The notes under the pieces are model-generated. The model saw only the letters and a list, made by a program, of their open reading frames with translations, made no database searches and was not told the origin of the DNA. The position numbers and the translations under genes were made by a program. A stretch of DNA of 64,000 bases, from positions 1 to 64,000 of the forward strand of contig NZ_QQVY01000008.1 of NCBI RefSeq assembly GCF_003590715.1, in the 5' to 3' direction. Shown here piece after piece: positions 18,375-27,315 of the stretch. Positions within the stretch are counted from its first letter, which is position 1. Each line of letters begins with the position of its first letter. The stretch comes from Paracoccus sp. JM45. GTDB lineage: Bacteria; Pseudomonadota; Alphaproteobacteria; Rhodobacterales; Rhodobacteraceae.

Positions 18375-19196
18375 TCAGGGTTTCATGCGATATCCCGATT
18401 TCAGCCAGCGCCACGCGACATAAAGCACAACCACTGCCACAGCCACGCAGATCAGTGCACCACGCAGGGGCGGCGCATCACTGACGCCTGTCACGCCAAA
18501 GCGTGCGCCGTCGATCAGATAAAAGATGGGATTCCAATGCGACAGTGTGTTGAACGGCTGTGGCAAGGTTTGCACGGAATAGAACGTCCCCGACAAAAAG
18601 CTGAGCGGTGTGATAATAAAATTCGTGATCGCAGCCATTTGATCGAATTTCTGAGCCATGATTCCGGCCAGAATGCCCAGACCGCCCAGCAGCACTGCCG
18701 CCAGCAGGACAAAACACAGCGCCCACAAAGGATGGGAAATTCCCCGTCCCGTGACCAGCACCATACCCGTGCCAATGACCGTCGCCACCAGCCCTGCGCG
18801 CACGACCGAACCGGCCAGATAACCGGCCAGCAATTCGCCCGCCGACAAGGGCGGCATCAGCGTGTCGACGATATTCCCCTGCACCTTGGCCGAGGTGATG
18901 CTGCTGGAAGTATTGGCAAAACTGTTCTGGATCACTGTCATCATCAGAATGCCCGGTCCAAGGAAAACCAGATAGGGCAGGCCCATGATTTCACCGCGCC
19001 CCTGCCCCAAAGCCAGCGCGAAAACGACAACGAACAACCCCGCCGTCATCAGGGGGGCAAAAATTGTCTGTTGCCAGACGGCCATGAAACGCATGACCTC
19101 TCGTCGGGCCAAAGTGCGAAGGCCCAGCCAGTTTACACGTCCGAAACGGCGGACGCCCATTGCGGGGCGGTCAGGTATCATCTGCAAGGTCATCAT
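18375..19196 (-). CDS. ABC-2 type transporter permease
   Basis: A 273-residue membrane protein with six predicted helices of the ABC-2 (NodJ/DrrB) family: LARREVMRFMAVWQQTIFAP at the start, the GSFANTSSSITSAKVQGNIVDTL-like region, and SFLSGTFYSVQTLPQPFN near the end. It would pair with an ATPase to export a polysaccharide, lipid or drug; no ATPase gene adjoins it. The start at 19196 (MMTLQMIPDR) follows AAGGA; the longer frame to 19259 lacks a site. Confidence 0.88.
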   Translation of the reverse strand: MMTLQMIPDRPAMGVRRFGRVNWLGLRTLARREVMRFMAVWQQTIFAPLMTAGLFVVVFALALGQGRGEIMGLPYLVFLGPGILMMTVIQNSFANTSSSITSAKVQGNIVDTLMPPLSAGELLAGYLAGSVVRAGLVATVIGTGMVLVTGRGISHPLWALCFVLLAAVLLGGLGILAGIMAQKFDQMAAITNFIITPLSFLSGTFYSVQTLPQPFNTLSHWNPIFYLIDGARFGVTGVSDAPPLRGALICVAVAVVVLYVAWRWLKSGYRMKP

Positions 19197-19310
19197 GCGG
19201 TCCTTGAATTTCTGCGCATCGGCGGCTAAATCTCGGCATCCCGTTTCTGACGGGACCAATCGCAGGTTACAAGATGGGGCGGCAGGTCAGACCCGCCCGG
19301 AAAGGCAGCC

Positions 19311-19931
19311 ATGTCCTGGACGGATGAACGTGTCGAGACGCTGAAGCGCATGTGGTCCGAGGGCCAGTCGGCCAGTGCCATCGCAAAAGAACTGGGGGGC
19401 GTCACCCGGAACGCCGTGATCGGCAAGGTGCACCGCCTTGGCCTGTCCAACCGCACCGAAGAGCCCGAGGCAACGCCTGCACCCGCAGCAGCAGCCCCCG
19501 CGCCCGAAGCTGTGGCACCCAAAAAGCCGGCAGCACCCAAGGCCGCAGCCCCCGCGCCGCAGCCCGCAGCCCCACGCCCCGCACCTGCCGCGGTCGAGCC
19601 CGAGGAAAAGGAAGAACCCGCGCCCCAGCCCGTGTTCACCCCCGTCCCCCGTCGTCCGATCGTGCCCGCAGGTCAGCCCCTGCCGCCGCAGCCTTCTGCA
19701 AACGAGATCAGCCCCGAGGCGCTGGCCTCGGTCCGCGAAGTCGAAAAGAAGGCGTTGAAGCTGTCGTTGATGGAATTGACCGAACGGACCTGCAAATGGC
19801 CGATCGGCGATCCGGCAACGGAGAAATTCTGGTTCTGCGGTCTGCCCAGCCAGCCGGGCAAACCTTACTGCGAGGCCCATGTCGGTGTCGCCTTCCAACC
19901 CATGAGCTCGCGTCGCGACCGTCGTCGCTGA
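19311..19931 (+). CDS. gcrA: GcrA cell cycle regulator
   Basis: A 206-residue alphaproteobacterial transcription factor. The N-terminal DNA-binding part reads MSWTDERVETLKRMWSEGQS and GGVTRNAVIGKVHRLGLSNR; a long Ala/Pro linker (about residues 50-125) separates it from the C-terminal domain CKWPIGDPATEKFWFCG. In Caulobacter GcrA binds sigma-70 RNA polymerase at methylated GANTC promoters. It stands alone between terminators and divergent genes. Confidence 0.96.
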   Translation: MSWTDERVETLKRMWSEGQSASAIAKELGGVTRNAVIGKVHRLGLSNRTEEPEATPAPAAAAPAPEAVAPKKPAAPKAAAPAPQPAAPRPAPAAVEPEEKEEPAPQPVFTPVPRRPIVPAGQPLPPQPSANEISPEALASVREVEKKALKLSLMELTERTCKWPIGDPATEKFWFCGLPSQPGKPYCEAHVGVAFQPMSSRRDRRR

Positions 19932-19954
19932 ATGCCACGCCCATAGAAATCACG

Positions 19955-19980
19955 AAAGGCCGCCTGCATGGGCGGCCTTT
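19955..19980 (+). terminator. Intrinsic terminator after gcrA
   Basis: A perfect 10-bp stem (19955-19964 with 19971-19980), with the T-run beginning in the stem and continuing after it. It can also serve the convergent gene ending at 19987. Confidence 0.85.
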
Positions 19981-19986
19981 TTCATG

Positions 19987-20736
19987 TCAGCCCTTGTTTT
20001 GATGTGCCGAGATCAGGGCGACCACTTGCAGGATCAGGATGGCGGCCACCAGTTCAAGCGCCTCCTCGGCGCGGCCCGCGACTGTATTGGTCCAATCTGA
20101 CAGATTGATCCCCCAAGGCGCCAGTTTGCGACCCAGACCGTCCAGCGTTTTTGCAATGACATGCAGTCCAAGGCAACCAGCAACCAGCCACGCAGCCACA
20201 TCACCTGCCCGCAGTGACATCACCCAAGGTTTGAAATCACGGCGCAGCAAACGCAGCCCCGCCGTCATCAATAAGACCAGAATCACCAGACCGGCCAGCT
20301 TTTGCCCCCAGCCGCTGTCACCTGAATAAAGCCGCAGCGATAAGATCCCGCTGTCGGTAAACGCCTTGTCCCAATCCAGCTCGCGCAACCCGCCAGCAGC
20401 GATCAGCACCACCTGATGCCAGCGTGACAGGTCGGTTATGACACCCAGCCATATGGCTGCGCAGACCAGATAGATTGCCGACAAACGCTCGATCGGGCCG
20501 CTTTCGGCAAAAACATCCTTGGGCGTATGGGCCATCACCAGCCCCGCCATGACAACTGTCAAGGTCGACAGGCAAACAACAGCGAACAGAAGGACAGGAT
20601 CGAAGGGGCGGTTCTGGGCGGAATAGGGCAATGCAGGCTCTGTGACAGTTATGTGAAAGCAGGCCAACTGTCGAAAGTGGCGCGGGGTTGCAATGCCCCG
20701 GCACGCTGACGTTGCGTTAATATGGCCGGCATTCAT
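19987..20736 (-). CDS. Uncharacterised multi-helix membrane protein
   Basis: I do not recognise the family. From about residue 45 the protein shows hydrophobic segments [74 protein letters not shown] and a final [14 protein letters not shown], about five helices. The start is uncertain: ATG at 20736 has only a GGTGG sequence directly before it, while TTG at 20631 would begin just before the first helix. It converges on gcrA and diverges from metG. Confidence 0.6.
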   Translation of the reverse strand: MNAGHINATSACRGIATPRHFRQLACFHITVTEPALPYSAQNRPFDPVLLFAVVCLSTLTVVMAGLVMAHTPKDVFAESGPIERLSAIYLVCAAIWLGVITDLSRWHQVVLIAAGGLRELDWDKAFTDSGILSLRLYSGDSGWGQKLAGLVILVLLMTAGLRLLRRDFKPWVMSLRAGDVAAWLVAGCLGLHVIAKTLDGLGRKLAPWGINLSDWTNTVAGRAEEALELVAAILILQVVALISAHQNKG

Positions 20737-20814
20737 TCCACCGAAAATCCAGCCCAGACTTTCAATCGCATCCAACAAGGGCTAGAGATGCGCCGACTGA
20801 AAAGGACGCATTCC

Positions 20815-22533
20815 ATGGCCCGCCATCTCATCACCTCTGCCCTGCCCTATATCAACGGGATCAAGCATCTGGGGAACCTTGTCGGGTCCCAGCTGCCCGC
20901 CGATCTTCTGGCCCGCTATCAGCGCGCAAGGGGGCACGAGGTGATGTTCATCTGCGCCACCGACGAACATGGCACGCCCGCCGAACTGGCCGCCGCCAAG
21001 ACCGGTGAAGCGGTCGAGGATTACTGCGCGCGGATGCATGGCGAACAGGCCGAACTGGCCCGTGGCTTCGGGCTGTCTTTTGACCATTACGGCCGGTCCA
21101 GCAGCCCGCAGAACCGTGCACTGACCCAGCATTTCGCAGGTCAGCTGGCCGATCAGGGCTATATCCGCGAGGTGTCTGAAAAGCAGGTCTATTCCAACGC
21201 CGATGGCCGCTTTCTGCCCGACCGCTATATCGAGGGCACCTGCCCCAATTGCGGTTACGACAAGGCGCGCGGCGACCAATGCGAAAACTGCACCAAGCAG
21301 CTGGACCCCACCGATCTGATCGACCCGCGCAGCGCCATCAGCGGCAGTACCGATCTGGAAGTGCGTGAAACCAAGCATCTGTATCTGCGCCAATCCGCCC
21401 TGAAGGACGAGATTGCCGCATGGATCGACAGCAAAACCGACTGGCCGATCCTGACGACCTCAATTGCCAAGAAATGGCTGACCGATGGCGACGGCTTGCG
21501 TGACCGCGGCATCACGCGCGATCTGGACTGGGGCGTTCCCGTCAAGCATGGCGACAAGGATTGGCCGGGGATGGAGGGCAAGGTCTTCTATGTCTGGTTC
21601 GACGCCCCCATCGAATATATCGCAGCCACCGCCGAATGGGCCGATGCGAACGGTCGTTCCGATGCCGACTGGCGCAGCTGGTGGCGCAAGGATGAGGGCG
21701 CGGATGACGTGACCTATACCCAGTTCATGGGCAAGGATAACGTTCCCTTCCACACGCTGTCCTTCCCGGCGACCCTGATCGGCTCGGGCGAACCGTGGAA
21801 GATGGTCGATTACATCAAGTCGTTCAACTATCTGACCTATGACGGTGGCCAGTTCAGCACCAGTCAGGGACGCGGCGTTTTCATGGACCATGCGCTGTCG
21901 ATCCTGCCCGCCGATTACTGGCGCTGGTGGCTGTTGTCCCACGCCCCCGAATCAGGCGACAGCGAATTCACGTGGGAAAACTTCCAGCAGTCGGTGAACA
22001 AGGATCTGGCCGATGTGCTGGGCAACTTCGTCAGCCGCATCACCAAATTCTGCCGCAGCAAGTTCAGCGAAGCCGTCCCTGAAAGCGCCGATTACGGCCC
22101 CGAGGAACTGGAACTGATCGCCGATCTGACGTCCCGCATCCGCACCTATGAGCGGATGATGAACGATATGGAGGTTCGCAAATCCTCGGCTGAATTGCGC
22201 GGCATCTGGGTTCGTGGCAATGAATACCTGCAAGCCGTAGCCCCATGGACGGCCTTCAAGACCGATCCGGACGAGGCCGCGATGCAGGTCCGTATGGGCC
22301 TGAACCTGATTCGCCTTTATGCGATCCTGTCAGAACCCTTCATCCCCTTTGCCGCCAAATCGACCCTACAGGCGATGAATGTCACCGATGCTGCATGGCC
22401 CGATGATGTCACCGCAGCGTTGCGCGCCCTGCCCGCAGGCCATGTCTTTACTGTCCCCGATGTGCTTTTCGCCAAAATTTCGGATGAAAACCGCGCCGAA
22501 TGGGAAGAACGTTTCAGCGGCGTCCGCAGCTGA
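20815..22533 (+). CDS. metG: Methionyl-tRNA synthetase
   Basis: A 572-residue class I synthetase. The HIGH-like segment is in [20 protein letters not shown]; the zinc domain has [17 protein letters not shown]; the KMSKS-type loop reads [13 protein letters not shown], a variant without the usual lysines. There is no C-terminal EMAP-like dimerisation domain. The start at 20815 ([15 protein letters not shown]) follows AAGGA; an ATG at 20788 with AAGGG is a possible alternative. Confidence 0.95.
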   Translation: MARHLITSALPYINGIKHLGNLVGSQLPADLLARYQRARGHEVMFICATDEHGTPAELAAAKTGEAVEDYCARMHGEQAELARGFGLSFDHYGRSSSPQNRALTQHFAGQLADQGYIREVSEKQVYSNADGRFLPDRYIEGTCPNCGYDKARGDQCENCTKQLDPTDLIDPRSAISGSTDLEVRETKHLYLRQSALKDEIAAWIDSKTDWPILTTSIAKKWLTDGDGLRDRGITRDLDWGVPVKHGDKDWPGMEGKVFYVWFDAPIEYIAATAEWADANGRSDADWRSWWRKDEGADDVTYTQFMGKDNVPFHTLSFPATLIGSGEPWKMVDYIKSFNYLTYDGGQFSTSQGRGVFMDHALSILPADYWRWWLLSHAPESGDSEFTWENFQQSVNKDLADVLGNFVSRITKFCRSKFSEAVPESADYGPEELELIADLTSRIRTYERMMNDMEVRKSSAELRGIWVRGNEYLQAVAPWTAFKTDPDEAAMQVRMGLNLIRLYAILSEPFIPFAAKSTLQAMNVTDAAWPDDVTAALRALPAGHVFTVPDVLFAKISDENRAEWEERFSGVRS

Positions 22534-22543
22534 CCGTTTGCAC

Positions 22544-22565
22544 CGCCGTGACAACAATCACGGCG
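22544..22565 (+). terminator. Weak hairpin after metG
   Basis: An 8-bp stem (22544-22551 with 22558-22565) with a 6-nt loop and no T-run, 10 bp after metG. It may only partly separate metG from the arginase gene. Confidence 0.35.
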
Positions 22566-22636
22566 TCGCCCCCGAGGTGGACATTCCACCGCCGGACAGG
22601 TCTTATCCGGATCAACCCTGAATAACGGAGATCCGG

Positions 22637-23560
22637 ATGACCCATTGCATCCTTATCGGCGCCCCCGTGGACGAAGGGCAGCGTCGCCCCGGCTGCCTGA
22701 TGGGCCCTGCCGCCTATCGCACCGCAGGTCTTGCCGGCACCCTATCCGCCCTTGGCCACACGATCGAGGATCGCGGCGATGTCGCACCCGCCCCCATCGG
22801 GCAGGAAACCTGCGCCAATCCCGCTGTTCATCACCTGCCTGAAACTATCGCATGGACCAAGGCGCTGGCATCTGCGACCCAAAATGCCCTGCCTGACGGC
22901 ATGCCCATCATTATGGGCGGCGATCATTCACTGGCCTTGGGAACGGTCGCGGGCGTTGCGGCGCATGCTGCGAACATCGGACGCCCGCAGTTCGTGATCT
23001 GGCTGGACGCGCATAGCGATTTCCACACCGTCAATTCAACCACATCGGGGAACCTGCATGGCACGCCGATGGCTTATGCCAATGGTCAGGACGGCTTTGA
23101 CCCCTTCCCGCCTTTTCCAAACCCGATCCCCGGTGACAACATCTGCATGTTCGGTATCCGCAGCGTCGATCCCGCCGAACTGGCACTGATGCAGCCAACC
23201 GATATCACCGTGAACGATATGCGGGTTCTGGATGAACAGGGCATCGTCGCGCCGCTAAGGACCTTCCTCGACCGCGTCTGTGCGGCAAACGGGTTGTTGC
23301 ATGTCAGTCTGGATGTCGACTTCCTTGATCCCTCCATCGCACCAGCTGTCGGCACAACCGTCCCCGGCGGTGCCACTTTCCGCGAGGCGCATCTGGTGAT
23401 GGAGCTGCTGCACGAATCAGAGCTGGTGACATCGCTGGATCTAGTCGAATTGAACCCGTTTTTGGATGAACGCGGCCGGACAGCCAAGCTGATGGTCGAT
23501 CTGGTCGGCAGTCTGATGGGCCGCAAGGTCTTTGACCGTCCGACTCGCAGTTACGGATAA
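22637..23560 (+). CDS. rocF: Arginase
   Basis: A 307-residue manganese enzyme hydrolysing arginine to ornithine and urea. Metal-binding motifs are all present: GGDHSLALG, DAHSDFHT and SLDVDFLDPSIAP. The N-terminus ILIGAPVDEGQRRPGCLMGP is typical of arginases rather than agmatinases. GGAG precedes the ATG. No urease or ornithine enzymes adjoin it. Confidence 0.94.
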   Translation: MTHCILIGAPVDEGQRRPGCLMGPAAYRTAGLAGTLSALGHTIEDRGDVAPAPIGQETCANPAVHHLPETIAWTKALASATQNALPDGMPIIMGGDHSLALGTVAGVAAHAANIGRPQFVIWLDAHSDFHTVNSTTSGNLHGTPMAYANGQDGFDPFPPFPNPIPGDNICMFGIRSVDPAELALMQPTDITVNDMRVLDEQGIVAPLRTFLDRVCAANGLLHVSLDVDFLDPSIAPAVGTTVPGGATFREAHLVMELLHESELVTSLDLVELNPFLDERGRTAKLMVDLVGSLMGRKVFDRPTRSYG

Positions 23561-23586
23561 GGGGCAGCCCCCGACCAAGACAAAAT

Positions 23587-23607
23587 CCGGGGGCATGATG
23601 CCCCCGG
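23587..23607. terminator. Terminator between arginase and catalase
   Basis: A 9-bp GC-rich stem (23587-23595 with 23599-23607) with a 3-nt loop. On the minus strand it is followed by ATTTTG, so it mainly serves the catalase gene ending at 23616. Confidence 0.75.
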
Positions 23608-23615
23608 GATACTGG

Positions 23616-25640
23616 TTACCAAAGCTTGTTTTCGCGGTCATAGAACCGCTTTGACGCGGCTGCCACAAATGCATCTGCATCCAGCGCGGTAACGCCGTCG
23701 TCAGCTTCGACGCCTGCAGCCTTCAGCAGGGGTGCCGCGGCATCATCGGCAGCGATTGCTTTCAGGTGCGCGAAGGCGTCCGATACAAAGTCGATGGCGG
23801 GTTTGTATTTGGCGAATTTTGCCCCGTCATCTTCGCCCAGAACCAATGCAATCGCGTCCAACAGGACCGAAGGCGTGCCTGCCAACTGCGCCTCTGCCTT
23901 GCCGCGTTCCTTTGCGATCATGGTGACCTTGCCACCCTGCGCCTCGACGGCGGCCTTGATGGCATCTGCCTTCGCCGTATCGCCCCCATCGCCGATCAGA
24001 ATGCCGACACTCCGGCCTTTCAGCGTATGCTTGGCATTCTTGACGATCGACAGCGCGTCCGAGACGGGCATGTCGATCGGGTCACGGAAGGGGGTCGCGG
24101 CCTCTGGCAGTTCCTCGGCCAGACCTTCTGCGACCATCTTGGCCAGACCCTCGTCCACGACGCGCAGATGTCCCAGAATGCGCTGAATCACATGACCCAA
24201 GCCGACCTTTGACAATTCGAACGTAATTGCATCCGCAATATGATGCTGTTCAGCCTCGGTCTGGCTGCGATAGAACATGCGGGCCTGACTATAATGGTCA
24301 CCGAACAGCTCCGAACGCACGCGCAGTTTCTGGTCCGGCTCATTCCCCAGATCGGTCATGGATTTGACTGTTTTGAAGCCCTGATCAACGGCGCGGGGGC
24401 CAGTTTCCTCACCCACTTGGCTGAGGCTGTTGGGTTCGTAATTGGCACGGCCTTTGGGCACGGCCATTTGCATCATACCGTCGCGCTGGAAGTTGTGCAT
24501 CGGGCATTTGGGCGCATTGATCGGGATCTGGTGGAAGTTTGCCGTCCCCAGACGGGATTTCTGCGTATCCAGATAGCTGAACAAGCGACCTTGCAGCAGC
24601 GGATCATCGGTGAAATCGATGCCGGGAACGATATTGGCAGGACAGAAGGCGACCTGTTCGGTTTCGGCAAAGAAGTTATCGGGGTTGCGGTCAAGCACCA
24701 TACGACCCACGATGCGGACCGGAATATCCTCCTCGGGGATCAGCTTTGTGGCGTCCAGCACGTCATAGGGCTGCTGTTCGGCCCATTCGGCGTCAAATGT
24801 CTGGATGCCCAGTTCCCATTCGGGGTAATCGCCGCCCTCGATGGCTTCCCACAAATCCTGACGGTGGTAATCCTGATTGGCACCGGCGGTTTTGACAGCC
24901 TCGTTCCAGACCTGACTTTGCAGACCCAGTTTCGGCTTCCAGTGGAATTTGACAAAGGTCGATTTGCCTTCGGCATTCACCAGACGGAATGTATGGACGC
25001 CGAACCCTTCGATCATACGATAGCTGCGTGGAATGCCGCGATCGGACATGGCCCACATGATCATATGCATCGATTCGGGCATCAACGATACGAAGTCCCA
25101 GAAGGTGTCATGGGCACTGGCGGCTTGGGGATAGCCCTTGTCCGCCTCCATCTTGACGGCATGGATCAGGTCGGGAAATTTGATGGCATCCTGAATGAAA
25201 AAGACCGGAATGTCGTTGCCGACCAGATCCCAATTGCCTTCTTCGGTATAGAATTTCACCGAAAATCCGCGAACATCGCGGGGGGTATCCACACTGCCCG
25301 AACCGCCTGCAACGGTCGAGAACCGCGTAAACACCGGAATGCGGGATTTTTTAGTCAGAAAACTGGCCGAGGTCAGCTCGGGAATAGGATCCGTGCATTC
25401 GAAATAACCATGTGCGCCTGACCCGCGGGCGTGGACGATCCGTTCCGGAATACGTTCATGGTCGAAATGGAAAATCTTTTCACGCAGAACAAAATCTTCC
25501 AGCAGAGTTGGCCCCTTGGCCCCTGCTTTCAGGCTGTTCTGGTTGTCTGAAACGGGAATGCCCTGATTGGTGGTCAGCGTTTCGCCGCCCCGCTGGTGCA
25601 ATTCGCCGCCGTTGCCTTGCGTCTCGGTGATATCGGACAT
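23616..25640 (-). CDS. katE: Large-subunit catalase (HPII type)
   Basis: A 674-residue monofunctional haem catalase of the large-subunit clade. Key regions are the active-site His context [19 protein letters not shown], the Asn region [17 protein letters not shown], the proximal Tyr segment [15 protein letters not shown], and a C-terminal flavodoxin/DJ-1-like domain ([20 protein letters not shown]) found only in large catalases. The start at 25640 ([10 protein letters not shown]) follows a strong GGAGG site; the longer frame to 25691 is discarded. An FNR-like box lies 76-89 bp upstream. Confidence 0.96.
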   Translation of the reverse strand: MSDITETQGNGGELHQRGGETLTTNQGIPVSDNQNSLKAGAKGPTLLEDFVLREKIFHFDHERIPERIVHARGSGAHGYFECTDPIPELTSASFLTKKSRIPVFTRFSTVAGGSGSVDTPRDVRGFSVKFYTEEGNWDLVGNDIPVFFIQDAIKFPDLIHAVKMEADKGYPQAASAHDTFWDFVSLMPESMHMIMWAMSDRGIPRSYRMIEGFGVHTFRLVNAEGKSTFVKFHWKPKLGLQSQVWNEAVKTAGANQDYHRQDLWEAIEGGDYPEWELGIQTFDAEWAEQQPYDVLDATKLIPEEDIPVRIVGRMVLDRNPDNFFAETEQVAFCPANIVPGIDFTDDPLLQGRLFSYLDTQKSRLGTANFHQIPINAPKCPMHNFQRDGMMQMAVPKGRANYEPNSLSQVGEETGPRAVDQGFKTVKSMTDLGNEPDQKLRVRSELFGDHYSQARMFYRSQTEAEQHHIADAITFELSKVGLGHVIQRILGHLRVVDEGLAKMVAEGLAEELPEAATPFRDPIDMPVSDALSIVKNAKHTLKGRSVGILIGDGGDTAKADAIKAAVEAQGGKVTMIAKERGKAEAQLAGTPSVLLDAIALVLGEDDGAKFAKYKPAIDFVSDAFAHLKAIAADDAAAPLLKAAGVEADDGVTALDADAFVAAASKRFYDRENKLW

Positions 25641-25715
25641 GCTGGCCTCCTCTGGTCGCTTGCGCATCTGGGCAAGTAACACGTGCATCAATCACGCAGT
25701 TCCCGATTTCATCGG

Positions 25716-25729
25716 CTGATATACATCAA
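25716..25729. promoter_or_regulatory. FNR/CRP-type half-palindrome upstream of katE
   Basis: CTGAT-ATAC-ATCAA matches the TTGAT-N4-ATCAA consensus of FNR-type regulators at 9 of 10 positions. It sits between katE (leftward) and tRNA-Leu (rightward), at a distance suited to either promoter. Single-site matches of this kind arise by chance fairly often. Confidence 0.4.
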
Positions 25730-25776
25730 CCCGCTTGCCGAAGGCGGCAGCATTTGTCATATGCAGGGACGGTCAC

Positions 25777-26084
25777 GCGGACGTGGCGAAATCGGTAGAC
25801 GCACCAGACTTTAAAATTTGGAGTGCCCGGCGGGAAATCGTCGGAGTAGAACCGCTCAAATTCGGGGAAAGCTGTGGGGGTCAAACCCCGTGCCAATCCC
25901 GAGCCAAGCCCGAGCGATCGGGAAGGTGTAGAGACTAGACGGGCGGCACCTAAGACCCCTTGCGGGGAGATGGTGAAGGGATAGTCCAGACCACGAACGT
26001 CGAAAGACGGCGGCGAAAGTCGAAGTGGTACGAAAATCTGTTTTCCGTAAGGAAGTGCGGGTTCAAGTCCCGCCGTCCGCACCA
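25777..26084 (+). tRNA. tRNA-Leu(UAA), interrupted by a group I intron
   Basis: The 5' exon (25777-25811) holds acceptor GCGGACG, D-arm GCGAAATCGGTAGACGC and the anticodon stem up to ...CTT. The 3' exon (26033-26084) continues AAAATCTG, then a long class II variable arm TTTCCGTAAGGAAG, T-arm GCGGGTTCAAGTCCCGC, acceptor CGTCCGC, A and an encoded CCA. Joined, the anticodon loop is CTTAAAA with anticodon TAA, and the mature tRNA is 87 nt. The split is between positions 34 and 35, the site used in cyanobacterial tRNA-Leu genes. Confidence 0.95.
25812..26032 (+). ncRNA. Group I self-splicing intron (IC3-like), ORF-less
   Basis: The 221-nt intron shows the group I core in order. P1: exon ACUU pairs with intron GAGU at 25822-25824 region, with U-G at the splice site. 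P5-type hairpin GGGG/CCCC (25877-25889). Q-like AATCCCGAGCC (25895-25905). P6 hairpin CCCGA/TCGGG closed by a GCGA loop (25909-25922). R-like segment 25925-25943. P8 CCCC/GGGG (25956-25967). S-like segment 25977-25988, with P7 formed by GACTA (25933-25937) and TAGTC (25982-25986). P9: ACCAC/GTGGT (25990-25994, 26025-26029) enclosing two GAAA-capped hairpins. The last base is G (omega-G). No endonuclease is encoded. Confidence 0.93.
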
Positions 26085-26097
26085 CCACCCCCTTGTT

Positions 26098-27315
26098 TTA
26101 CCGGCGGCCCGCCGCCATTCTGGCGGCCTGCGGCAGCCCCCGCAGGCGCATCATGGCCCATGCACCCATGAAAGGTCCGGGCATCAGGGCCAGAAAAACC
26201 CAACGCCATCCGCCAAGCAGCGTTGCCAATACCGGCATCAGCCAGATTGCCACCACCGTCAGCGCAAAGCCCAAGGCCAGCTGCATCGTCAGCGCCGTAC
26301 CGACAAGGCGCGGGTCGGACAGCTCTGTCAGGGCGGCGGAAAACTGGGCGCTGTCACCGATGATGCTGATCCCCCAGATGATGGCAATCAACGCCACCAC
26401 CCATGCAGGCCCAGCCCATGCCAGACAGATCAGCACGGCACAGGACCCCGAAACAGCCATCATGCCTGCGGTGGTCAGACAACGCCCGACCAGATCGGAC
26501 AAAAAGCCGCCAAGTGCACATCCGATGACCCCCGAGGCGATCACAACAAATGTCAGGACCGAAGCGTTGCCGAACGGCAAATCGCCCGCCTGCCCTGCCG
26601 CAATCGCAAAAGACAGGAACCACGCCCACATCGCATAGAGTTCCCACATATGGCCGAAGTAGCCCAGATTGGCCAAGCGGACCGGACGGTCGCGCAGAAC
26701 GGCCAGCGTCTGGCGGGGATCAAAGCTGGCGCGGGCAAATCCGTGCGGACCCTCACGCACGGTCAGTCCGAAGATACAGGCCGATGTCAGGGCCGCAATG
26801 CTGGCCCCCGCCACGACAAGGCGCCAATCCAGCCCCTGCCCCAAAGCCCGCAACAGATGCGGCATGGCAGACCCCAAGGTCAGCGCCCCGACCAGCAGAC
26901 CCATGGCAAGACCGCGCCCTTTGACGAACCATGTTGCCATCAGCTTCAATGCTGGGGGATAGACACCGGCCAAAGCCACACCTGTCGCCAGCCGTGCCAA
27001 CAGCAGTCCGGCAAAATCCGGTTCCAGCAAAACAGCACCATTGGCCAACGCCGCCAGCGTGGCTGCGATGGTAATCAGCCGCGTCATGGGCATAATATCG
27101 GGCAGGTTCACCGCCGAGGACGCAAGCGCCCCCAGCACGAAACCGATCTGGACCGCATTGGTCAGCCACGCGGATTGCGTATTGCTTAGCCCCCAATGGC
27201 TTACCAGATCGGGACCGATTGCCGTGGTCGAAAACCAGCACGCCATTGCACCGATGACACCGGCACAGATCAGCGCCAACGCTTTCCAGCGTCCGTCCGC
27301 GACCACAGCGGACAT
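26098..27315 (-). CDS. MFS transporter
   Basis: A 405-residue major facilitator with twelve predicted helices. The loop 2-3 region and GVYPPALKLMATWFVKGRGLAMG between helices 4 and 5 resemble cyanate/nitrate-type (CynX/NarK-like) and other small-solute MFS members; substrate cannot be assigned. The start codon overlaps the stop of the NYN gene, so the two are coupled. It ends 14 bp from the tRNA-Leu 3' end, in convergent orientation. Confidence 0.85.
   Translation of the reverse strand: MSAVVADGRWKALALICAGVIGAMACWFSTTAIGPDLVSHWGLSNTQSAWLTNAVQIGFVLGALASSAVNLPDIMPMTRLITIAATLAALANGAVLLEPDFAGLLLARLATGVALAGVYPPALKLMATWFVKGRGLAMGLLVGALTLGSAMPHLLRALGQGLDWRLVVAGASIAALTSACIFGLTVREGPHGFARASFDPRQTLAVLRDRPVRLANLGYFGHMWELYAMWAWFLSFAIAAGQAGDLPFGNASVLTFVVIASGVIGCALGGFLSDLVGRCLTTAGMMAVSGSCAVLICLAWAGPAWVVALIAIIWGISIIGDSAQFSAALTELSDPRLVGTALTMQLALGFALTVVAIWLMPVLATLLGGWRWVFLALMPGPFMGAWAMMRLRGLPQAARMAAGRR

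Noticed and set aside
18202-18423. Rightward Arg-rich 73-codon ORF before the ABC permease 3' end
   Set aside because: Arg-rich because of CGx-rich DNA; overlaps the 3' ends of neighbours in antisense. The same composition bias is a caution against the Arg leader call on the other strand.
17814-19229. Rightward 471-codon ORF across argD and the ABC permease
   Set aside because: Gln/His/Arg-rich antisense shadow spanning two genes and their spacer.
24240-25421. Rightward 393-codon ORF across katE
   Set aside because: Antisense shadow of the well-conserved catalase; composition His/Gln-rich as expected for antisense of GC-rich coding DNA, no recognisable domain.
25960-27189. Rightward 409-codon ORF overlapping the tRNA-Leu intron and the MFS gene
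   Set aside because: Considered as a possible intron-encoded protein, but it runs out of the intron through the 3' exon and is antisense to the MFS gene; no LAGLIDADG, HNH or GIY-YIG motif.
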